Assembly (NCBI RefSeq): GCF_003003055.1
Contig: NZ_PVTV01000011.1
Coordinates: 744,001 to 808,000 of the forward strand
Direction of reading: 5' to 3'
Source of the DNA: Jezberella montanilacus
GTDB lineage: Bacteria; Pseudomonadota; Gammaproteobacteria; Burkholderiales; Burkholderiaceae_B
Length of the DNA: 64,000 bases
The translations under genes and the position numbers were made by a program. Positions 32,555 through 43,533 of the stretch are shown one piece after another. Each line of letters opens with the position of its first letter. The stretch's first letter is position 1. The notes beneath the pieces are model-generated. The model was not told where the DNA came from. It did not search any database and saw only the letters and a list, made by a program, of their open reading frames with translations.

Positions 32555-34734
32555 GCTCGACCATCAGGGATCACAACGTGCCGGACCACATCGCTACGCT
32601 TATCAGCAAACCGCTGTTAGTGGAACTTTTCACAGAAGAACTGCCCCCTAAGGCCTTGAACAAATTAGGCCAAGCTTTTGCACAAGGGATGCGAGATGGG
32701 CTCGCCGCACACGGCCTGCTGGATGCCAATTGTGAGCTCAGCACCTTTGCCACGCCACGCAGATTGGCTGTCCGATTGACTGCCGTCCTTTCACAGGCAC
32801 CGCAGCAGTCTTTTTCTGAAAAGCTCATGCCGGTAAAAATCGGTCTGGATGACTCAGGCGCGGGAACCCCTGCACTTCTCAAGAAGCTGGCATCCAAGGG
32901 CTGGGAAAAAATCGACTTGAACACCCTGGCTCGCGAATCAGACGGTAAACAGGACTATCTCGTGCTTCGGGGTGAAGCGGCGGGTGCAAAACTTGGGGAA
33001 GTACTCCAAGCGGTTATTGAATCAGCATTGGCCGGATTACCTATCCCTAAAGTCATGAAGTATCAACTGGCTGACGGACTGACCTCGGTCAAGTTCGTGC
33101 GTCCGGCGCACGCACTGGTTACTCTGTTTGGTCAGGACATCGTCCCGGCAACCATCTTAGGCTTGCAAGCGGGTCGCACCACGTACGGGCACCGCTTTTT
33201 GCACCCAGGTTCAATCGACATCAAAGATGCCAATACTTACGAGGATCAGCTAGCCAGGCAAGGTCATGTCCTTGCCTCGTTTGAAGCGCGCCGCAATGAT
33301 ATTGCCAAGCAACTTCAAACTGAATCAGAGCGTCTGGGCACTACCTTGTCAGACGACCCAGCCGTCGCGGCCTTGCTTGACGAGGTCACCGCGCTGGTCG
33401 AGTCGCCAAAAGTTTATGTCGGCGCTTTTGAAGAACGTTTTCTGACCGTGCCACAAGAGTGCTTGATCCTGACCATGCGTCTGAATCAAAAATATTTCCC
33501 CTTATTCGACCCGGTCAGCGGCAAGCTGACAAATCAATTTCTGATCGTGAGCAATATGCCAACAGCTCAACCAGAAGCGATTATTCAAGGTAATGAGCGA
33601 GTGGTGCGACCGAGATTGGCCGATGCTGAATTCTTCTACCAAACCGATCGCAAAACGCCACTCGCCGAGCGCGTCGCAACACTTGGCAATATTGTTTATC
33701 ACAACAAACTCGGGTCACAACTGCAACGGGTGGATCGAGTTCGTCAGATCTCAGCTTGGATCGCACACGCATTGAATATAGACCCGACCGCTGCCGATCG
33801 TGCCGCCTTGTTGGCCAAAGCTGATTTGACGACCAATATGGTGGGGGAGTTTCCTGAACTTCAGGGGATCATGGGAGCCTACTATGCCCGAGGCGACGGT
33901 GAAGCCACCGAGGTGGTTGACGCGCTGCACACACAGTACCGGATTCGCTTCGATACGCCTATTCACCAAGAGCAACTGGCTTCTGCGATTTTGTTCATGG
34001 CCGACCGTGCCGAGACCTTGACAGGCATATGGGGCATTGGTCTCGCCCCCACGGGAGAGCGTGATCCGTTTGGTTTACGACGAGCGGCACTCGGTTTGAT
34101 CAGCGCCTTCGAGCAATTGACTGCAGGCGGATTCCTGCGTATCAATGAGCATGGCTCCATGACCCTTGACGGGCTTTTACAAGCCGCCGCCAAGTCTTTC
34201 GCTGTTGGCACCTTAACTGATTCGACCGTCGCTGAGGTCAATGCGTTTGTAATTGAACGTTTACGCAACTCACTCATCCAGCAATTTGACCGCGATGCAG
34301 TTGAGGCGGTGCTCGCACTGTCACCCGCGCTGCACCAAATACCCGCTCGCGTCAAAGCTGTGACGGCGTTTATGCAACTTCCTGCTGCAACGAGCCTCGC
34401 TGCAGCGAATAAACGCATAAGCAACTTATTGAAAAAAGCCGATCAGACAACGACTAGTGTAGACCCTTCTTTATTGACGGATCCGGCTGAAATTAATCTC
34501 GCTGGCATCGTGGACAAGCTTCGGCCGGTTGCTACCGAACAAGTCACTGCTGGCGATTACGAAGCAGCCATGCAAACACTTGCCCAAGCTCGTGAACCAG
34601 TTGATGCCTTTTTCACAGAGGTCATGGTTATGGCTGATGAGCTTGCTGTTCGAAACAATCGTTTAGCCTTACTAGCAAATCTGCACGGCCTCATGAATCA
34701 GGTAGCAGATCTATCAAAACTGGTGACTACATGA
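32551..34734 (+). CDS. glyS: Glycine--tRNA ligase, beta subunit
   Basis: tRNA-recognition subunit, 727 residues, slightly longer than the E. coli protein because of an N-terminal extension of about 22 residues before [15 protein letters not shown]. Other family landmarks are [31 protein letters not shown] and the C-terminal anticodon-binding region ending with [16 protein letters not shown]. The ATG overlaps the glyQ stop, so the extension is probably real. It overlaps gmhB by four bases. Confidence 0.97.
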   Translation: MSSTIRDHNVPDHIATLISKPLLVELFTEELPPKALNKLGQAFAQGMRDGLAAHGLLDANCELSTFATPRRLAVRLTAVLSQAPQQSFSEKLMPVKIGLDDSGAGTPALLKKLASKGWEKIDLNTLARESDGKQDYLVLRGEAAGAKLGEVLQAVIESALAGLPIPKVMKYQLADGLTSVKFVRPAHALVTLFGQDIVPATILGLQAGRTTYGHRFLHPGSIDIKDANTYEDQLARQGHVLASFEARRNDIAKQLQTESERLGTTLSDDPAVAALLDEVTALVESPKVYVGAFEERFLTVPQECLILTMRLNQKYFPLFDPVSGKLTNQFLIVSNMPTAQPEAIIQGNERVVRPRLADAEFFYQTDRKTPLAERVATLGNIVYHNKLGSQLQRVDRVRQISAWIAHALNIDPTAADRAALLAKADLTTNMVGEFPELQGIMGAYYARGDGEATEVVDALHTQYRIRFDTPIHQEQLASAILFMADRAETLTGIWGIGLAPTGERDPFGLRRAALGLISAFEQLTAGGFLRINEHGSMTLDGLLQAAAKSFAVGTLTDSTVAEVNAFVIERLRNSLIQQFDRDAVEAVLALSPALHQIPARVKAVTAFMQLPAATSLAAANKRISNLLKKADQTTTSVDPSLLTDPAEINLAGIVDKLRPVATEQVTAGDYEAAMQTLAQAREPVDAFFTEVMVMADELAVRNNRLALLANLHGLMNQVADLSKLVTT

Positions 34735-35276
34735 AGCTGATCATCCTTGACCGTGACGGTGTCATCAATCAAGACAGCGAAGAATATATAAAAAGCCCGG
34801 ATGAATGGCAGGCTCTGCCAGGTAGCTTAGCTGCCATTGCGAAACTCAATCAAGCGGGCTGGACGGTTACGGTTGCGTCTAACCAATCCGGGCTTGCCCG
34901 AGGCTATTTCGATACCAAGACCTTGACAGCAATCCACCAAAAATTGCGCAAAGAACTAGCCCAACACGGTGGTACGATCGACTCGTTCTTTGTTTGCCCA
35001 CATGGTCCTGATGATGGCTGCGACTGCCGTAAGCCTTTGCCAGGGATGTTTCACGACATCGCCAGGCGCTACGATATTTCGATAGAAGGTGTGCCGGCAA
35101 TCGGAGACTCCCTGCGTGATCTTCAAGCATCACATCAGGCGGGTTGTGCACCCTGGTTAGTGCAGACTGGAAACGGCCGCAAGACGCTCAGTAAAGGTGG
35201 GTTACCTGAAGGTACCAAGCTGGCACAAGATTTAGCAGACGCAGTTGAACAAATTCTGGAAGCCTCATCAAATTGA
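34731..35276 (+). CDS. gmhB: D-glycero-beta-D-manno-heptose 1,7-bisphosphate 7-phosphatase
   Basis: HAD-superfamily phosphatase of the LPS heptose pathway, 181 residues. The nucleophile motif LDRDGVIN (Asp7, Asp9), the ASNQSGLARG motif and the zinc-binding cluster VCPHGPDDGCDCRKP (Cys-x-His and Cys-x-Cys) are all present, the last being specific to GmhB. It overlaps glyS and plsC by four bases each. The gene order is standard for Bordetella relatives. Confidence 0.95.
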   Translation: MKLIILDRDGVINQDSEEYIKSPDEWQALPGSLAAIAKLNQAGWTVTVASNQSGLARGYFDTKTLTAIHQKLRKELAQHGGTIDSFFVCPHGPDDGCDCRKPLPGMFHDIARRYDISIEGVPAIGDSLRDLQASHQAGCAPWLVQTGNGRKTLSKGGLPEGTKLAQDLADAVEQILEASSN

Positions 35277-36001
35277 TCATTTTTTTGCGTAGCGCGCTAT
35301 TTGCAATTTTTGAACTTGTCACGGTCATTCCCTATGCCTTTGGTTGCATACTTTGGGCACCGCTAACTTTGCCCTGGCGCTACAGGCTCACGATGGGCTG
35401 GACTGCACTGACGATCTGGGGCGCAAAGTCAATCTGTGGCGTGAACTGGCGCGTCATCGGTCAAGACAATTTACCTGATGCACCAGCTGTGGTGCTATCC
35501 AAACATCAGTCCGCTTGGGAAACCCTCTTTCTTCCTTCACACCTGCCACGTGAATTGTGCTTTGTCTACAAGCGCGAGCTGCACAGAGTCCCATTTTTCG
35601 GATGGGGAATCGCCTTATTAGACATGATTGCAATCGATCGCAGCAATGGGCGCGACGCCATCGAGCAAGTGGTGAAGATTGGTCAAGAGAAGCTCAATCA
35701 AGGGCGCTGGCCCATTCTGTTCCCTGAAGGGACGCGAATCAGACCAGGCAAAATGGGCAAGTTCAAGTTAGGTGGCGCGATCTTAGCTTGCCGCACTGGC
35801 GTGCCAGTTATTCCGATTGCTCATAATGCTGGAGACTGCTGGCCGCGAAATGCATTTTTCAAAAAACCCGGTCTGATCACAGTGTCTATCGGCCCCCCAA
35901 TCCCCTCGGCTGGCCTAACACCCGCAGAACTTAATGCCAAAGTGTTTGCCTGGATTGAATCCGAAATGCAAAGACTAAACCCAGAATATTACGCGGGCTG
36001 A
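35273..36001 (+). CDS. plsC: 1-acyl-sn-glycerol-3-phosphate acyltransferase
   Basis: Membrane-associated acyltransferase that makes phosphatidic acid. The start is a TTG overlapping gmhB. An N-terminal hydrophobic segment precedes the catalytic motif KHQSAWET, where the usual Asp of HX4D is Glu, as in many betaproteobacterial homologues. Motif II (FVYKRELHRVPFFG) and motif III (FPEGTRIRPG) follow. Length 242 residues. A paralogue acting on other acceptors cannot be excluded, but the neighbourhood favours PlsC. Confidence 0.92.
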   Translation: MIIFLRSALFAIFELVTVIPYAFGCILWAPLTLPWRYRLTMGWTALTIWGAKSICGVNWRVIGQDNLPDAPAVVLSKHQSAWETLFLPSHLPRELCFVYKRELHRVPFFGWGIALLDMIAIDRSNGRDAIEQVVKIGQEKLNQGRWPILFPEGTRIRPGKMGKFKLGGAILACRTGVPVIPIAHNAGDCWPRNAFFKKPGLITVSIGPPIPSAGLTPAELNAKVFAWIESEMQRLNPEYYAG

Positions 36002-36003
36002 TC

Positions 36004-36843
36004 ATGAGTCAGCTTGAGTTACTCCTGGCAGAACCGCAAGGTTCACAGCCAAACTGGGTTCAACCACCACAAAGCATGCCGGACGGAGGTCGTTGGCGCA
36101 TCGTTCGATCGGGGCACAACGTCGTGGGCTTTGTATTACTTAGATCGAAGCGACGCAGCATTGGCTTTGTCATCGGCGACGACGGTTTGCGGGTCACTGC
36201 GCCAAACTGGGTCACGCTGGTGCAGATCGACAATGCAGTCATCGAAAAAATGTCCTGGATTTTGACAAAACTGCAGGACTGGCAACGCCGCAAAGATAGT
36301 ATGGCGATGTCGCACACGCGCTGGCAGTCTGGGGGTGAACTTCCCTACCTTGGGTGTCCTATCGTACTAAGGGTGGGCGTACCCGGAGCTCATATCCCAC
36401 ACGGTAGCCCGCATTTTGAGGGAGATCACAACGCTCCTCAAGCAGGTCAATGCTTATGGTTGCCGTTGCCGTTAGACGCAGATAACTCACGAATCAGAGA
36501 GATGGCACAAGCTTGGCTGCAGGGACGAGCGCGAAACTGGTTTCAGGACAGGTTGAACCACTTTCTTCGCAAAACGGGCCTCAGCATCACAAAATGGCGA
36601 CTATCATCTGCCGGCACTCGCTGGGGATCATGCAGCAGTGATGGAAACATCATGCTTAACTGGCGACTGATACACTTTTCCCCCATGGTTATCGATTACG
36701 TAATTGCGCACGAACTTGCTCACTTACGCGAAATGAACCATAGTCGAGACTTCTGGAACGAAGTTGAACAACTTTACCCGGATTATCTATCGGCCAAACA
36801 GATTCTTAAACAGTTTTCGCCAGACGGCGTACCAGAACTTTAA
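36004..36843 (+). CDS. YgjP-like zinc metallopeptidase (DUF45)
   Basis: Protein of 279 residues with a zinc-protease consensus: HELAH plus a further histidine in MNHSRDFW, giving HEXXH-x5-H. The preceding [25 protein letters not shown] is typical of the YgjP/DUF45 family, which is related to SprT-like proteases. No signal peptide is visible, so it is likely cytoplasmic. Biological substrates are not established for the family. It follows plsC by two bases. Confidence 0.88.
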   Translation: MSQLELLLAEPQGSQPNWVQPPQSMPDGGRWRIVRSGHNVVGFVLLRSKRRSIGFVIGDDGLRVTAPNWVTLVQIDNAVIEKMSWILTKLQDWQRRKDSMAMSHTRWQSGGELPYLGCPIVLRVGVPGAHIPHGSPHFEGDHNAPQAGQCLWLPLPLDADNSRIREMAQAWLQGRARNWFQDRLNHFLRKTGLSITKWRLSSAGTRWGSCSSDGNIMLNWRLIHFSPMVIDYVIAHELAHLREMNHSRDFWNEVEQLYPDYLSAKQILKQFSPDGVPEL

Positions 36844-36856
36844 TCAAAGGACTAAG

Positions 36857-37240
36857 ATGCGAATTCTTCACACCATGTTGCGCGTTGGCAATCTCGAGCG
36901 CTCGATAGATTTCTACACCACCGTCCTGGGCATGCAGGTCATTCGCAGTACCGAATACCCGACAGGCCGATTCACCAACACTTTTGTCGGTTATGGGGAC
37001 GAAAGTCAGGGCGCAGTGCTCGAACTTACCTATAACTGGGATACCGATCATTATGAAATCGGTACTGGCTACGGTCATATTGCTTTAGCAGTCGAAAATG
37101 CCTATGAAGCCTGTGACAAGATCCGCGAACGAGGTGGCAAAGTCACTCGTGAAGCGGGGCCGATGAAGCATGGCACGACAGTCATTGCTTTTGTTGAAGA
37201 TCCCGATGGTTACAAAATTGAATTGATTCAACGTAAATAA
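36857..37240 (+). CDS. gloA: Lactoylglutathione lyase (glyoxalase I)
   Basis: Metal-dependent glyoxalase I of 127 residues that converts the methylglyoxal-glutathione adduct to S-lactoylglutathione. The expected metal ligands can be seen: His5 in MRILHTML, a Glu in AVLELTYNW, His in GYGHIALAV and Glu in [10 protein letters not shown] start at the ATG at 36857, preceded by AAAGGA; codons upstream overlap the metallopeptidase. It is the last gene of the conserved glyQ block. Confidence 0.96.
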   Translation: MRILHTMLRVGNLERSIDFYTTVLGMQVIRSTEYPTGRFTNTFVGYGDESQGAVLELTYNWDTDHYEIGTGYGHIALAVENAYEACDKIRERGGKVTREAGPMKHGTTVIAFVEDPDGYKIELIQRK

Positions 37241-37265
37241 TGTTAATGGCTAGCACTCACTCTCA

Positions 37266-38411
37266 ATGAAAATTGTTGTCGCGCCCGACTCTTTCAAAGA
37301 AAGCCTCTCTGCCAAAGAAGTAGCGCTTGCGATTGCCAGAGGCATTCAACGAGTCTTGCCAGATGCTACTGTGCTTTGCATTCCAATGGCAGACGGTGGC
37401 GAAGGCACTGTAAATGCCGTCTTAGCTGCGACCAAGGGAGAGCAACGAATCTCCATTGCGCAGGATGCTCTCGGGCAACCACGAAATGCCGCCTGGGCCT
37501 GGCTGCCTGCTAAGACTGCAGTGATAGAAATGGCAACCGCAGCTGGCCTTGAATTGATTCGCCCAGAAGACCGCGATCCGATGCGCGCCAGCAGCTTTGG
37601 TGTCGGCGAGATGATCCTTGACGCCCTCGACCAAGGTGCGGAGCACATCGTTTTAGGTCTGGGCGGTTCGGCAACCAATGATGCCGGCGCAGGCATGTTG
37701 CAGGCATTAGGCCTCAAGCTAACAGATTCGGAAGGCCACACCCTAGCGCCAGGAGGAGCCGCCCTGATTCGACTGGCGGCCCTTGACGCGACCAATCTGG
37801 ATCCGCGACTAAAAACCGTTCGAGTGACCATTGCATCCGACGTTGATAATCCTTTGTGCGGCACTCAGGGTGCCTCAGCGATTTTTGGTCCACAAAAGGG
37901 CGCCACGCCTGCGCAAGTGCGACAACTTGATGAAGCGCTAGGTCATTTTGCTGATTCGGTCACCCGAACAATGGGTCACGATTTTCGCAATAGCAAAGGC
38001 TCAGGCGCCGCGGGTGGCTTGGGTTTCGCAGCACACAGTTTCATGAAGGCTCGCTTTAGGCCTGGGGTAGAGGTGATAGCCGAACTCAGTGACTTGGTAA
38101 AAGCTGTTGACGGCGCAAGTCTGGTCGTGACTGGTGAAGGACGGATGGACGCTCAAACCTTGCACGGCAAGACGCCCATGGGTGTTGCGCAAATCGCAAA
38201 AAGACTGAGCGTACCAGTCATCGCAATTGCAGGTTCACTGGGCATTGGGTATAAGGAACTCTATGGCGTCGGTATTCAAGCAGCATTCAGCTTGACCAAC
38301 GGTCCAATGACCCTTGCCCAGGCTTGTCAAGATTGCGCCCAGTTACTCGAAGACCGCGCAGAGGACATCATCCGTGTCTGGCTGGCTGGGCAACTTAGCG
38401 TTCACGCTTGA
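37266..38411 (+). CDS. Glycerate kinase, type 1
   Basis: Phosphorylates D-glycerate with ATP, in the glyoxylate and hydroxypyruvate salvage route. The 381-residue protein opens with [20 protein letters not shown] and contains [24 protein letters not shown] and [17 protein letters not shown], all diagnostic of the GlxK/GarK family. It begins 25 bases after gloA and converges on rsmA with a ten-base overlap of the coding ends. No other glyoxylate gene is nearby. Confidence 0.94.
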   Translation: MKIVVAPDSFKESLSAKEVALAIARGIQRVLPDATVLCIPMADGGEGTVNAVLAATKGEQRISIAQDALGQPRNAAWAWLPAKTAVIEMATAAGLELIRPEDRDPMRASSFGVGEMILDALDQGAEHIVLGLGGSATNDAGAGMLQALGLKLTDSEGHTLAPGGAALIRLAALDATNLDPRLKTVRVTIASDVDNPLCGTQGASAIFGPQKGATPAQVRQLDEALGHFADSVTRTMGHDFRNSKGSGAAGGLGFAAHSFMKARFRPGVEVIAELSDLVKAVDGASLVVTGEGRMDAQTLHGKTPMGVAQIAKRLSVPVIAIAGSLGIGYKELYGVGIQAAFSLTNGPMTLAQACQDCAQLLEDRAEDIIRVWLAGQLSVHA

Positions 38412-39199
38412 GCAAGGCTGTTAACACCTTGCGCATGCAGAGCGTCTGCCATGCCGATATAGGCTTGCACGGATACTGCTTCAGCCCGCAAGCTTGGCTC
38501 GATACCCAAGTCAGACCAAGGTATCATCGGCACCCAGGCCGACAAAACACCTCTTAACATTTTTCGCCGCTGGGAAAACGCGCGAGCAACAACCTCTGCA
38601 AAGAGTTTTTCGTTCGCTGCACGTCGACGGTTCTGATCTAGCGGAATCATTCGCACAATCGATGAGACCACTCGCGGCGGCGGATCAAAAGCGCTGGGAT
38701 CCACATCAAAAAGCTTGGTCATCTTATAGCGATACTGCAACATCACTGACAAACGGCTGAAGTCACCACTTCCAGGTGTCGCCACCATTCGATCAACAAC
38801 CTCACGTTGCAACATGAAATGCTGGTCAATAATGCTGTCGGCATATTGACTTAAGGCAAACAGGAGGGGGGTCGATATGTTGTAAGGCAAATTACCCACA
38901 ATTCGCAAACTCGATCCGAACGCCGAAAAATCTACTTGAAGCGCGTCGGCTTCAATCACGTCAAGCTTGTCTGTGGAAAACCGATTGCGCAAACGACTGG
39001 CTAAATCACGGTCAATTTCAATGGCTACCAGTTTAGACAAGCGCGCTGACAACGGCTCTGTCAGCGCAGAGAGACCTGGCCCAATCTCAATCATTCGATC
39101 GCCGACTGAGGGGTCAATAGCGCGAACAATGGACTCGATAACCCCCTGATCGACCAAAAAGTTTTGACCGAATCTTTTCCGAGCCTGATGCGTCGCCAC
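38402..39199 (-). CDS. rsmA: 16S rRNA dimethyladenosine transferase
   Basis: KsgA methyltransferase that dimethylates the two adjacent adenines near the 3' end of 16S rRNA, 265 residues. Motifs: [15 protein letters not shown] at the N-terminus, the SAM-binding [15 protein letters not shown] and catalytic NLPYNIST. The start is GTG at 39199, four bases from the surA stop. In most relatives pdxA lies between surA and rsmA; it is absent here. The transcript is lptD-surA-rsmA. Confidence 0.96.
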   Translation of the reverse strand: MATHQARKRFGQNFLVDQGVIESIVRAIDPSVGDRMIEIGPGLSALTEPLSARLSKLVAIEIDRDLASRLRNRFSTDKLDVIEADALQVDFSAFGSSLRIVGNLPYNISTPLLFALSQYADSIIDQHFMLQREVVDRMVATPGSGDFSRLSVMLQYRYKMTKLFDVDPSAFDPPPRVVSSIVRMIPLDQNRRRAANEKLFAEVVARAFSQRRKMLRGVLSAWVPMIPWSDLGIEPSLRAEAVSVQAYIGMADALHAQGVNSLAQA

Positions 39200-39203
39200 C
39201 CGC

Positions 39204-40898
39204 CTACTCAGTTGCTTGTTGCTTCAAGCGCTTTTCGAGACGATTATCGATATAGCTCTGATTTCTGAGTTGCAATACCCAATCTTCAAAGGCAGTTTCA
39301 GTACGCTTTTGATAGAGGTACTGCCTGACTTGATTGCGTCTAAATTGATCAGCCATATCTTCGGTGCGGCGATCATCAACGGTAATGAGGTGCCAACCAA
39401 ATTGTGATTGCACAGGTTGGCTAACTTCACCGAGTTGCAGTTGGTTCATTGCCCGCTCGAACGGTGGTACGGTATCGCCCGGATTGAGCCAACCAAGATC
39501 ACCACCCTGCGGAGCAGACGCATCGTTAGAGAAGCGTTTTGCCAAATCAGAGAAAGACTCTTTACCGACAATCAGACGGTCGCGTATATCTTTCAAGCGC
39601 TGCAAGGCTAACTCATCAGTCATGACAGGACTTACCTTGATCAGAATATGCCGTGCCTTAGTTTGCTGCACAAGCATTGGCCCTTTACTTTCACCAATTA
39701 CAACCGGGCCCTGTGGGCCACGACCGGGTTGCGCATTTTGCCCAGAAGCTTGCTTTTGCGACGCTGTTGGCGACCCGGCCGCCTCTTTTGCATTTTTGCC
39801 TGGCTTGGCTACTTTGGATGACGCCTGTTGTTGAGGAGGGGCTGCATCCGATCGAGCCAATACCTTCAGAATGTGAAAGCCATTTCCACTTTGAATAATG
39901 CCGCTAATCTGTCCATTCCCCAATTTAATGACTGCGTTAGCAAACAGATCGGGCCAACCTTCAATAGGACGGGCGCCAAGTTGCCCCCCGCGCATGGCCT
40001 CAGGACCCTCTGACATCCCAGCTGCCACAGTTTCAAAGCTTTGTCCCGATTTCAACAGTGCAAGGATATCTTCGATTTTTTTTCGCTTGGCTGCAATCTC
40101 TTCTTTTGAGGCACCATCAGGTACCCGCACCAAAATCTGCGATAACGCCATTGCGAGTGGCTGATTGGGTGGCATGGTTGCCTGCTGTTGTCCATCAGCG
40201 GATTCCACCTCACTCGGCGCTGCTGGACGACCAAGCGGCGCTAAGCCACCTGCCTGTCGAGCACTCTGTTCACGCAAAAATGCATCCACTTCCGCATCCG
40301 ATACAACTGTGTTCGATTCAACAACTCGCTGTCGCAGCCGATCCAGCAGGATTTCTTTTTTCAAGTTGTTCTGATACTCGGACCAAGTCAACCCAGTTGC
40401 CTCTACTTGTTTACGTAACTGGGCAACGGTCAGTTTGTTACGTTCTGCAATCGACTCTGTCGCCAGCTGCAAATTTTGGTCAGTGACTGTCAATTTCAAG
40501 CGCCCGGCTTCTTGTCCAATCAGCTTATCAGTCACCAAGCGCTGCAACACCTGCGCGCCTAAAAGATCATCGGGAGGCAACTGAATTTTTTGTGCAGTCA
40601 ACTCTTGTTTGGCTTTTTTTAGCTCAACGTTCAGCTCACTTTGGGTAATGACGTCTTTGTTAACGACGGCAACAATCTGATCGGCTTCGATTTCGGCTGG
40701 AGCAGTGCTACTTTTATTTGCAGAGTCAGTTGCCTTGACTGGCACAGCAGACGTTTTGCTGGGCGAGGTCGAAACACTGTTGGCATCGGTTTTCTTTTTT
40801 ACCGAGCTAGTTGACTGAGCCATCGCAGCGCACGGCACAACCAAAACCATACAACACAGTAGCTTGACGATTCTGGATGTCACACTCGATTGAGTCAT
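39204..40898 (-). CDS. surA: Periplasmic chaperone/peptidyl-prolyl isomerase SurA, enlarged
   Basis: Outer-membrane protein chaperone of 564 residues, about 130 more than E. coli SurA. After a signal peptide (residues 1-27, ending CAAMAQ) comes a Ser/Thr/Lys-rich spacer of about 45 residues. Then the SurA N domain follows ([14 protein letters not shown]), an insert rich in Gln and Pro, the first parvulin domain ([10 protein letters not shown]), another low-complexity linker of about 60 residues, and the second parvulin domain ([12 protein letters not shown] to [10 protein letters not shown]). It overlaps lptD by one base (TAATG), consistent with joint work on LptD assembly. Confidence 0.94.
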   Translation of the reverse strand: MTQSSVTSRIVKLLCCMVLVVPCAAMAQSTSSVKKKTDANSVSTSPSKTSAVPVKATDSANKSSTAPAEIEADQIVAVVNKDVITQSELNVELKKAKQELTAQKIQLPPDDLLGAQVLQRLVTDKLIGQEAGRLKLTVTDQNLQLATESIAERNKLTVAQLRKQVEATGLTWSEYQNNLKKEILLDRLRQRVVESNTVVSDAEVDAFLREQSARQAGGLAPLGRPAAPSEVESADGQQQATMPPNQPLAMALSQILVRVPDGASKEEIAAKRKKIEDILALLKSGQSFETVAAGMSEGPEAMRGGQLGARPIEGWPDLFANAVIKLGNGQISGIIQSGNGFHILKVLARSDAAPPQQQASSKVAKPGKNAKEAAGSPTASQKQASGQNAQPGRGPQGPVVIGESKGPMLVQQTKARHILIKVSPVMTDELALQRLKDIRDRLIVGKESFSDLAKRFSNDASAPQGGDLGWLNPGDTVPPFERAMNQLQLGEVSQPVQSQFGWHLITVDDRRTEDMADQFRRNQVRQYLYQKRTETAFEDWVLQLRNQSYIDNRLEKRLKQQATE

Positions 40899-43369
40899 TA
40901 TTCGTACCTTTCAAATTTCGAAACATTAGGCACCATGGGCACTGGATTCTCATAACCAACAACACTCTTGGCGATGAGACCCATTGGATTACTGCCTAAA
41001 GCACCTAATCCGGACAACTCAAGCTGCAAGAACACCGCTGTGTTGTAGGTATTGGCAGTTGCAAGCGTCGTCGCGACAGTCGTGTTCAGCAACGGATTAA
41101 GGGCATAACGCTGCAATACAACCCTTGCCGCCCAACAGCAATCAGACTTGTACTCCAGCCCACCAAGCATCTGCGTAAAGCCTGGCAATTGATAAGTATT
41201 TGGACTGTTTACAAACGAGTAATCGATTCGACCGACCGTGTACCAGTTTTTTCCCAAGGGCCACTGACCAGAGACACTGATCTGGTTTTGACCTTGAGTC
41301 CTGTAAACGGAAGTATCGGTTGGTGTCACCTGATAGCGCCAGGACGCTGCAATCAACGCTTGACGTTGTGGCTTCCAGCGCGCAGACAGCTGGCTGCGAT
41401 CAAACTGACCAGAATATGGGTTGTATTGCAAGGTGGCCGCGGTGCCAAGCTTATCCGTCCATGCGGCCGTGTTTTCAAACAACACCGAGGATGTGCTGTT
41501 GGTCCGCGCAACGGCATACGGCAAGGTCACCAACTGATCAGTCATGTAGTACTGTTGAGCCACAGCGAATGTCAAGCGCTCAAAGCCAGTGTCCGCATCA
41601 AGAAAGCGCGTCGAGACACCGGTCGTAATTTGATTGGCGTTGGCTACCCTGTCCCAACCACCAGAATAAATATTTTCTTGAAAGAGTTGCGAATAGCTGA
41701 GATCCGCCAACGTGGTGTCATAAACAGGAACCTGAGCTTGGTTCTGATAGGGCACGTAAAGATAATTTACTCTGGGCTCAATTGTTTGGATGGCTGCGTT
41801 ATTAAATAATTTGGTGTCCCGCTCAAAGCGCATACCCGCATCAATCGAGGCTAACGGCAACATGAGCGTGTTGGATGACTGCCCGTAAGAACCCGTCAGT
41901 GCCTTCCAGTCGGTGTTGTACTGACTACCGAATAAACTCAACTTCGGCGTGACATACCAGCCTGGCTGCACGACGGGATAAGAGATTTGCGTATAAGACC
42001 TAAACCGCTGGCCTACCGGCAAGCTACTGTAGTTTGTCACGCCGACGCTATTGGTCAAGTCAAACTGCGTGGCCGTATTCTCGGTTTGAAGATCCAGGCC
42101 GTGCCAATTAAACAAATTACCGGCGAGCGCAACTTCTGGGACTTTATTGTAGGGAGCCACGACTGGATTCGATACGGACGACAGCGTTTGATAAGTCAAG
42201 TACTGAACAGAAGAAGACCAGAATCCGTCGGCCCAACCGGCCATCGCCATTCGCGGCAAGATTGTGGTCGGAATCTGATTCGCGCCAATCACCGCAAAAT
42301 CCTGGAAATAGTTAGGATCCGAAACACCGGTCGCAGACCAAGCGGCATAAAAGCCGCGATCGAGGCTTTTGAAGCCATTCGTTGAATACAACCAGCGATT
42401 AGTCTGAGTTGTCAGATCGTTATTTAGATAAGTGCCTGAAAAGTCAAAACGATCATATAACGTCGCATCAAACTCGGTGCGGCGTTGGCCTCTGACATAC
42501 GTACCCGGTGCGTAGATAGATGTGCCTTCGAACGCATTCATCCAGCGAAATTCGCCACCGATCTGCTCGCCGCGCTTACTCATCGTGCGGCTGACAAGGG
42601 TCGCATCGTAATTAGGCTGGAGATTGAAATAATACGGTTGCGTGTAATCAAAGCCCGTCGTCGAAGTGGACGCAAAAGTCGGAATCAAAAACCCCGACTT
42701 ACGCTCTTTCTTGATAGGAAAAGTTAAATAAGGGGAGGCTAGGATCGGCACATCCTTAAAATAAAGTACGCCATTGCGAGCCACACCCTCGTTGTTATCA
42801 AAGTCCAGATCAAGTTTGTCCATCTGCATGTACCACGCAGGATTTGGACAGGGACAGCCAGAATAAGTCACATCGGTCACTGACATCTGACTACGACTAA
42901 AAATATCGGCCCAAGAACCAATGCCAGAACCACCGCTCTCTAACCAGAAGTTCGGTTGGTTGACAGTGCCCGTCCCGTTTTCGGTGTCGTAGTGGATTTC
43001 AGGACCCGTGATGGTACTCCCGTCGCGGATCAGTCGACCGTGGCCGCGTCCATCCATGACAGACGACACTTTGTTGTAGTCAATAACGTCGGCTTTCAAG
43101 ATTGCATCCTGACGACGGGTGGACGCATTACCCGTGAGCAATACGTTTTCGTCAGCGTCCGACCTGAGCTCATCACTCTCGATAAAGGACGCCATCGGCT
43201 TGTCACCCGCGGGAGGGCGGTTCAATGCGGGCGTCAACCGCAAGCCCGGCCCAACCCAAGCTTTATCAACTGGTTTAGCGGCGAGAGGGTCGACCATCTG
43301 TTGACCATGCGCTTGCATGGCAGACAAACTCAAACCAAACAGCAAAAAAATACAGCGAAAAAAATACAC
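40898..43369 (-). CDS. lptD: LPS-assembly protein LptD
   Basis: Outer-membrane beta-barrel that inserts lipopolysaccharide into the outer leaflet, 823 residues. A signal peptide (about 1-22, ending MQAHGQ) is followed by the LptA-like jellyroll domain (DADENVLLTGNAS to DYNKVSSVMDGRG) and a barrel with alternating aromatic strands. The cysteine pairs for disulfides are visible: Cys-Pro-Cys in SGCPCPNPAW and an adjacent Cys-Cys in KSDCCWAARV. The start is GTG at 43369. It is first in the lptD-surA-rsmA transcript and divergent from amgK. Confidence 0.96.
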   Translation of the reverse strand: MYFFRCIFLLFGLSLSAMQAHGQQMVDPLAAKPVDKAWVGPGLRLTPALNRPPAGDKPMASFIESDELRSDADENVLLTGNASTRRQDAILKADVIDYNKVSSVMDGRGHGRLIRDGSTITGPEIHYDTENGTGTVNQPNFWLESGGSGIGSWADIFSRSQMSVTDVTYSGCPCPNPAWYMQMDKLDLDFDNNEGVARNGVLYFKDVPILASPYLTFPIKKERKSGFLIPTFASTSTTGFDYTQPYYFNLQPNYDATLVSRTMSKRGEQIGGEFRWMNAFEGTSIYAPGTYVRGQRRTEFDATLYDRFDFSGTYLNNDLTTQTNRWLYSTNGFKSLDRGFYAAWSATGVSDPNYFQDFAVIGANQIPTTILPRMAMAGWADGFWSSSVQYLTYQTLSSVSNPVVAPYNKVPEVALAGNLFNWHGLDLQTENTATQFDLTNSVGVTNYSSLPVGQRFRSYTQISYPVVQPGWYVTPKLSLFGSQYNTDWKALTGSYGQSSNTLMLPLASIDAGMRFERDTKLFNNAAIQTIEPRVNYLYVPYQNQAQVPVYDTTLADLSYSQLFQENIYSGGWDRVANANQITTGVSTRFLDADTGFERLTFAVAQQYYMTDQLVTLPYAVARTNSTSSVLFENTAAWTDKLGTAATLQYNPYSGQFDRSQLSARWKPQRQALIAASWRYQVTPTDTSVYRTQGQNQISVSGQWPLGKNWYTVGRIDYSFVNSPNTYQLPGFTQMLGGLEYKSDCCWAARVVLQRYALNPLLNTTVATTLATANTYNTAVFLQLELSGLGALGSNPMGLIAKSVVGYENPVPMVPNVSKFERYE

Positions 43370-43533
43370 GTGCAGGGTTTAACCTTGTGACAAGCGTTAG
43401 GCATCAATCGCACCTTACCGCTTTTATAAGCGCAAAATAGGTGCAGCCGAACGGTATTATAGAGAAGCAAACTATTACGTGTTGATAACTCGGCAATCTG
43501 CCCCGAATCGTACCCTTTTCTACGCATTGACTC

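Noticed and set aside
41189-41809. Open frame of 206 codons on the plus strand inside lptD
   Set aside because: Antisense to a secure LptD barrel region, and its translation shows no recognisable domain.
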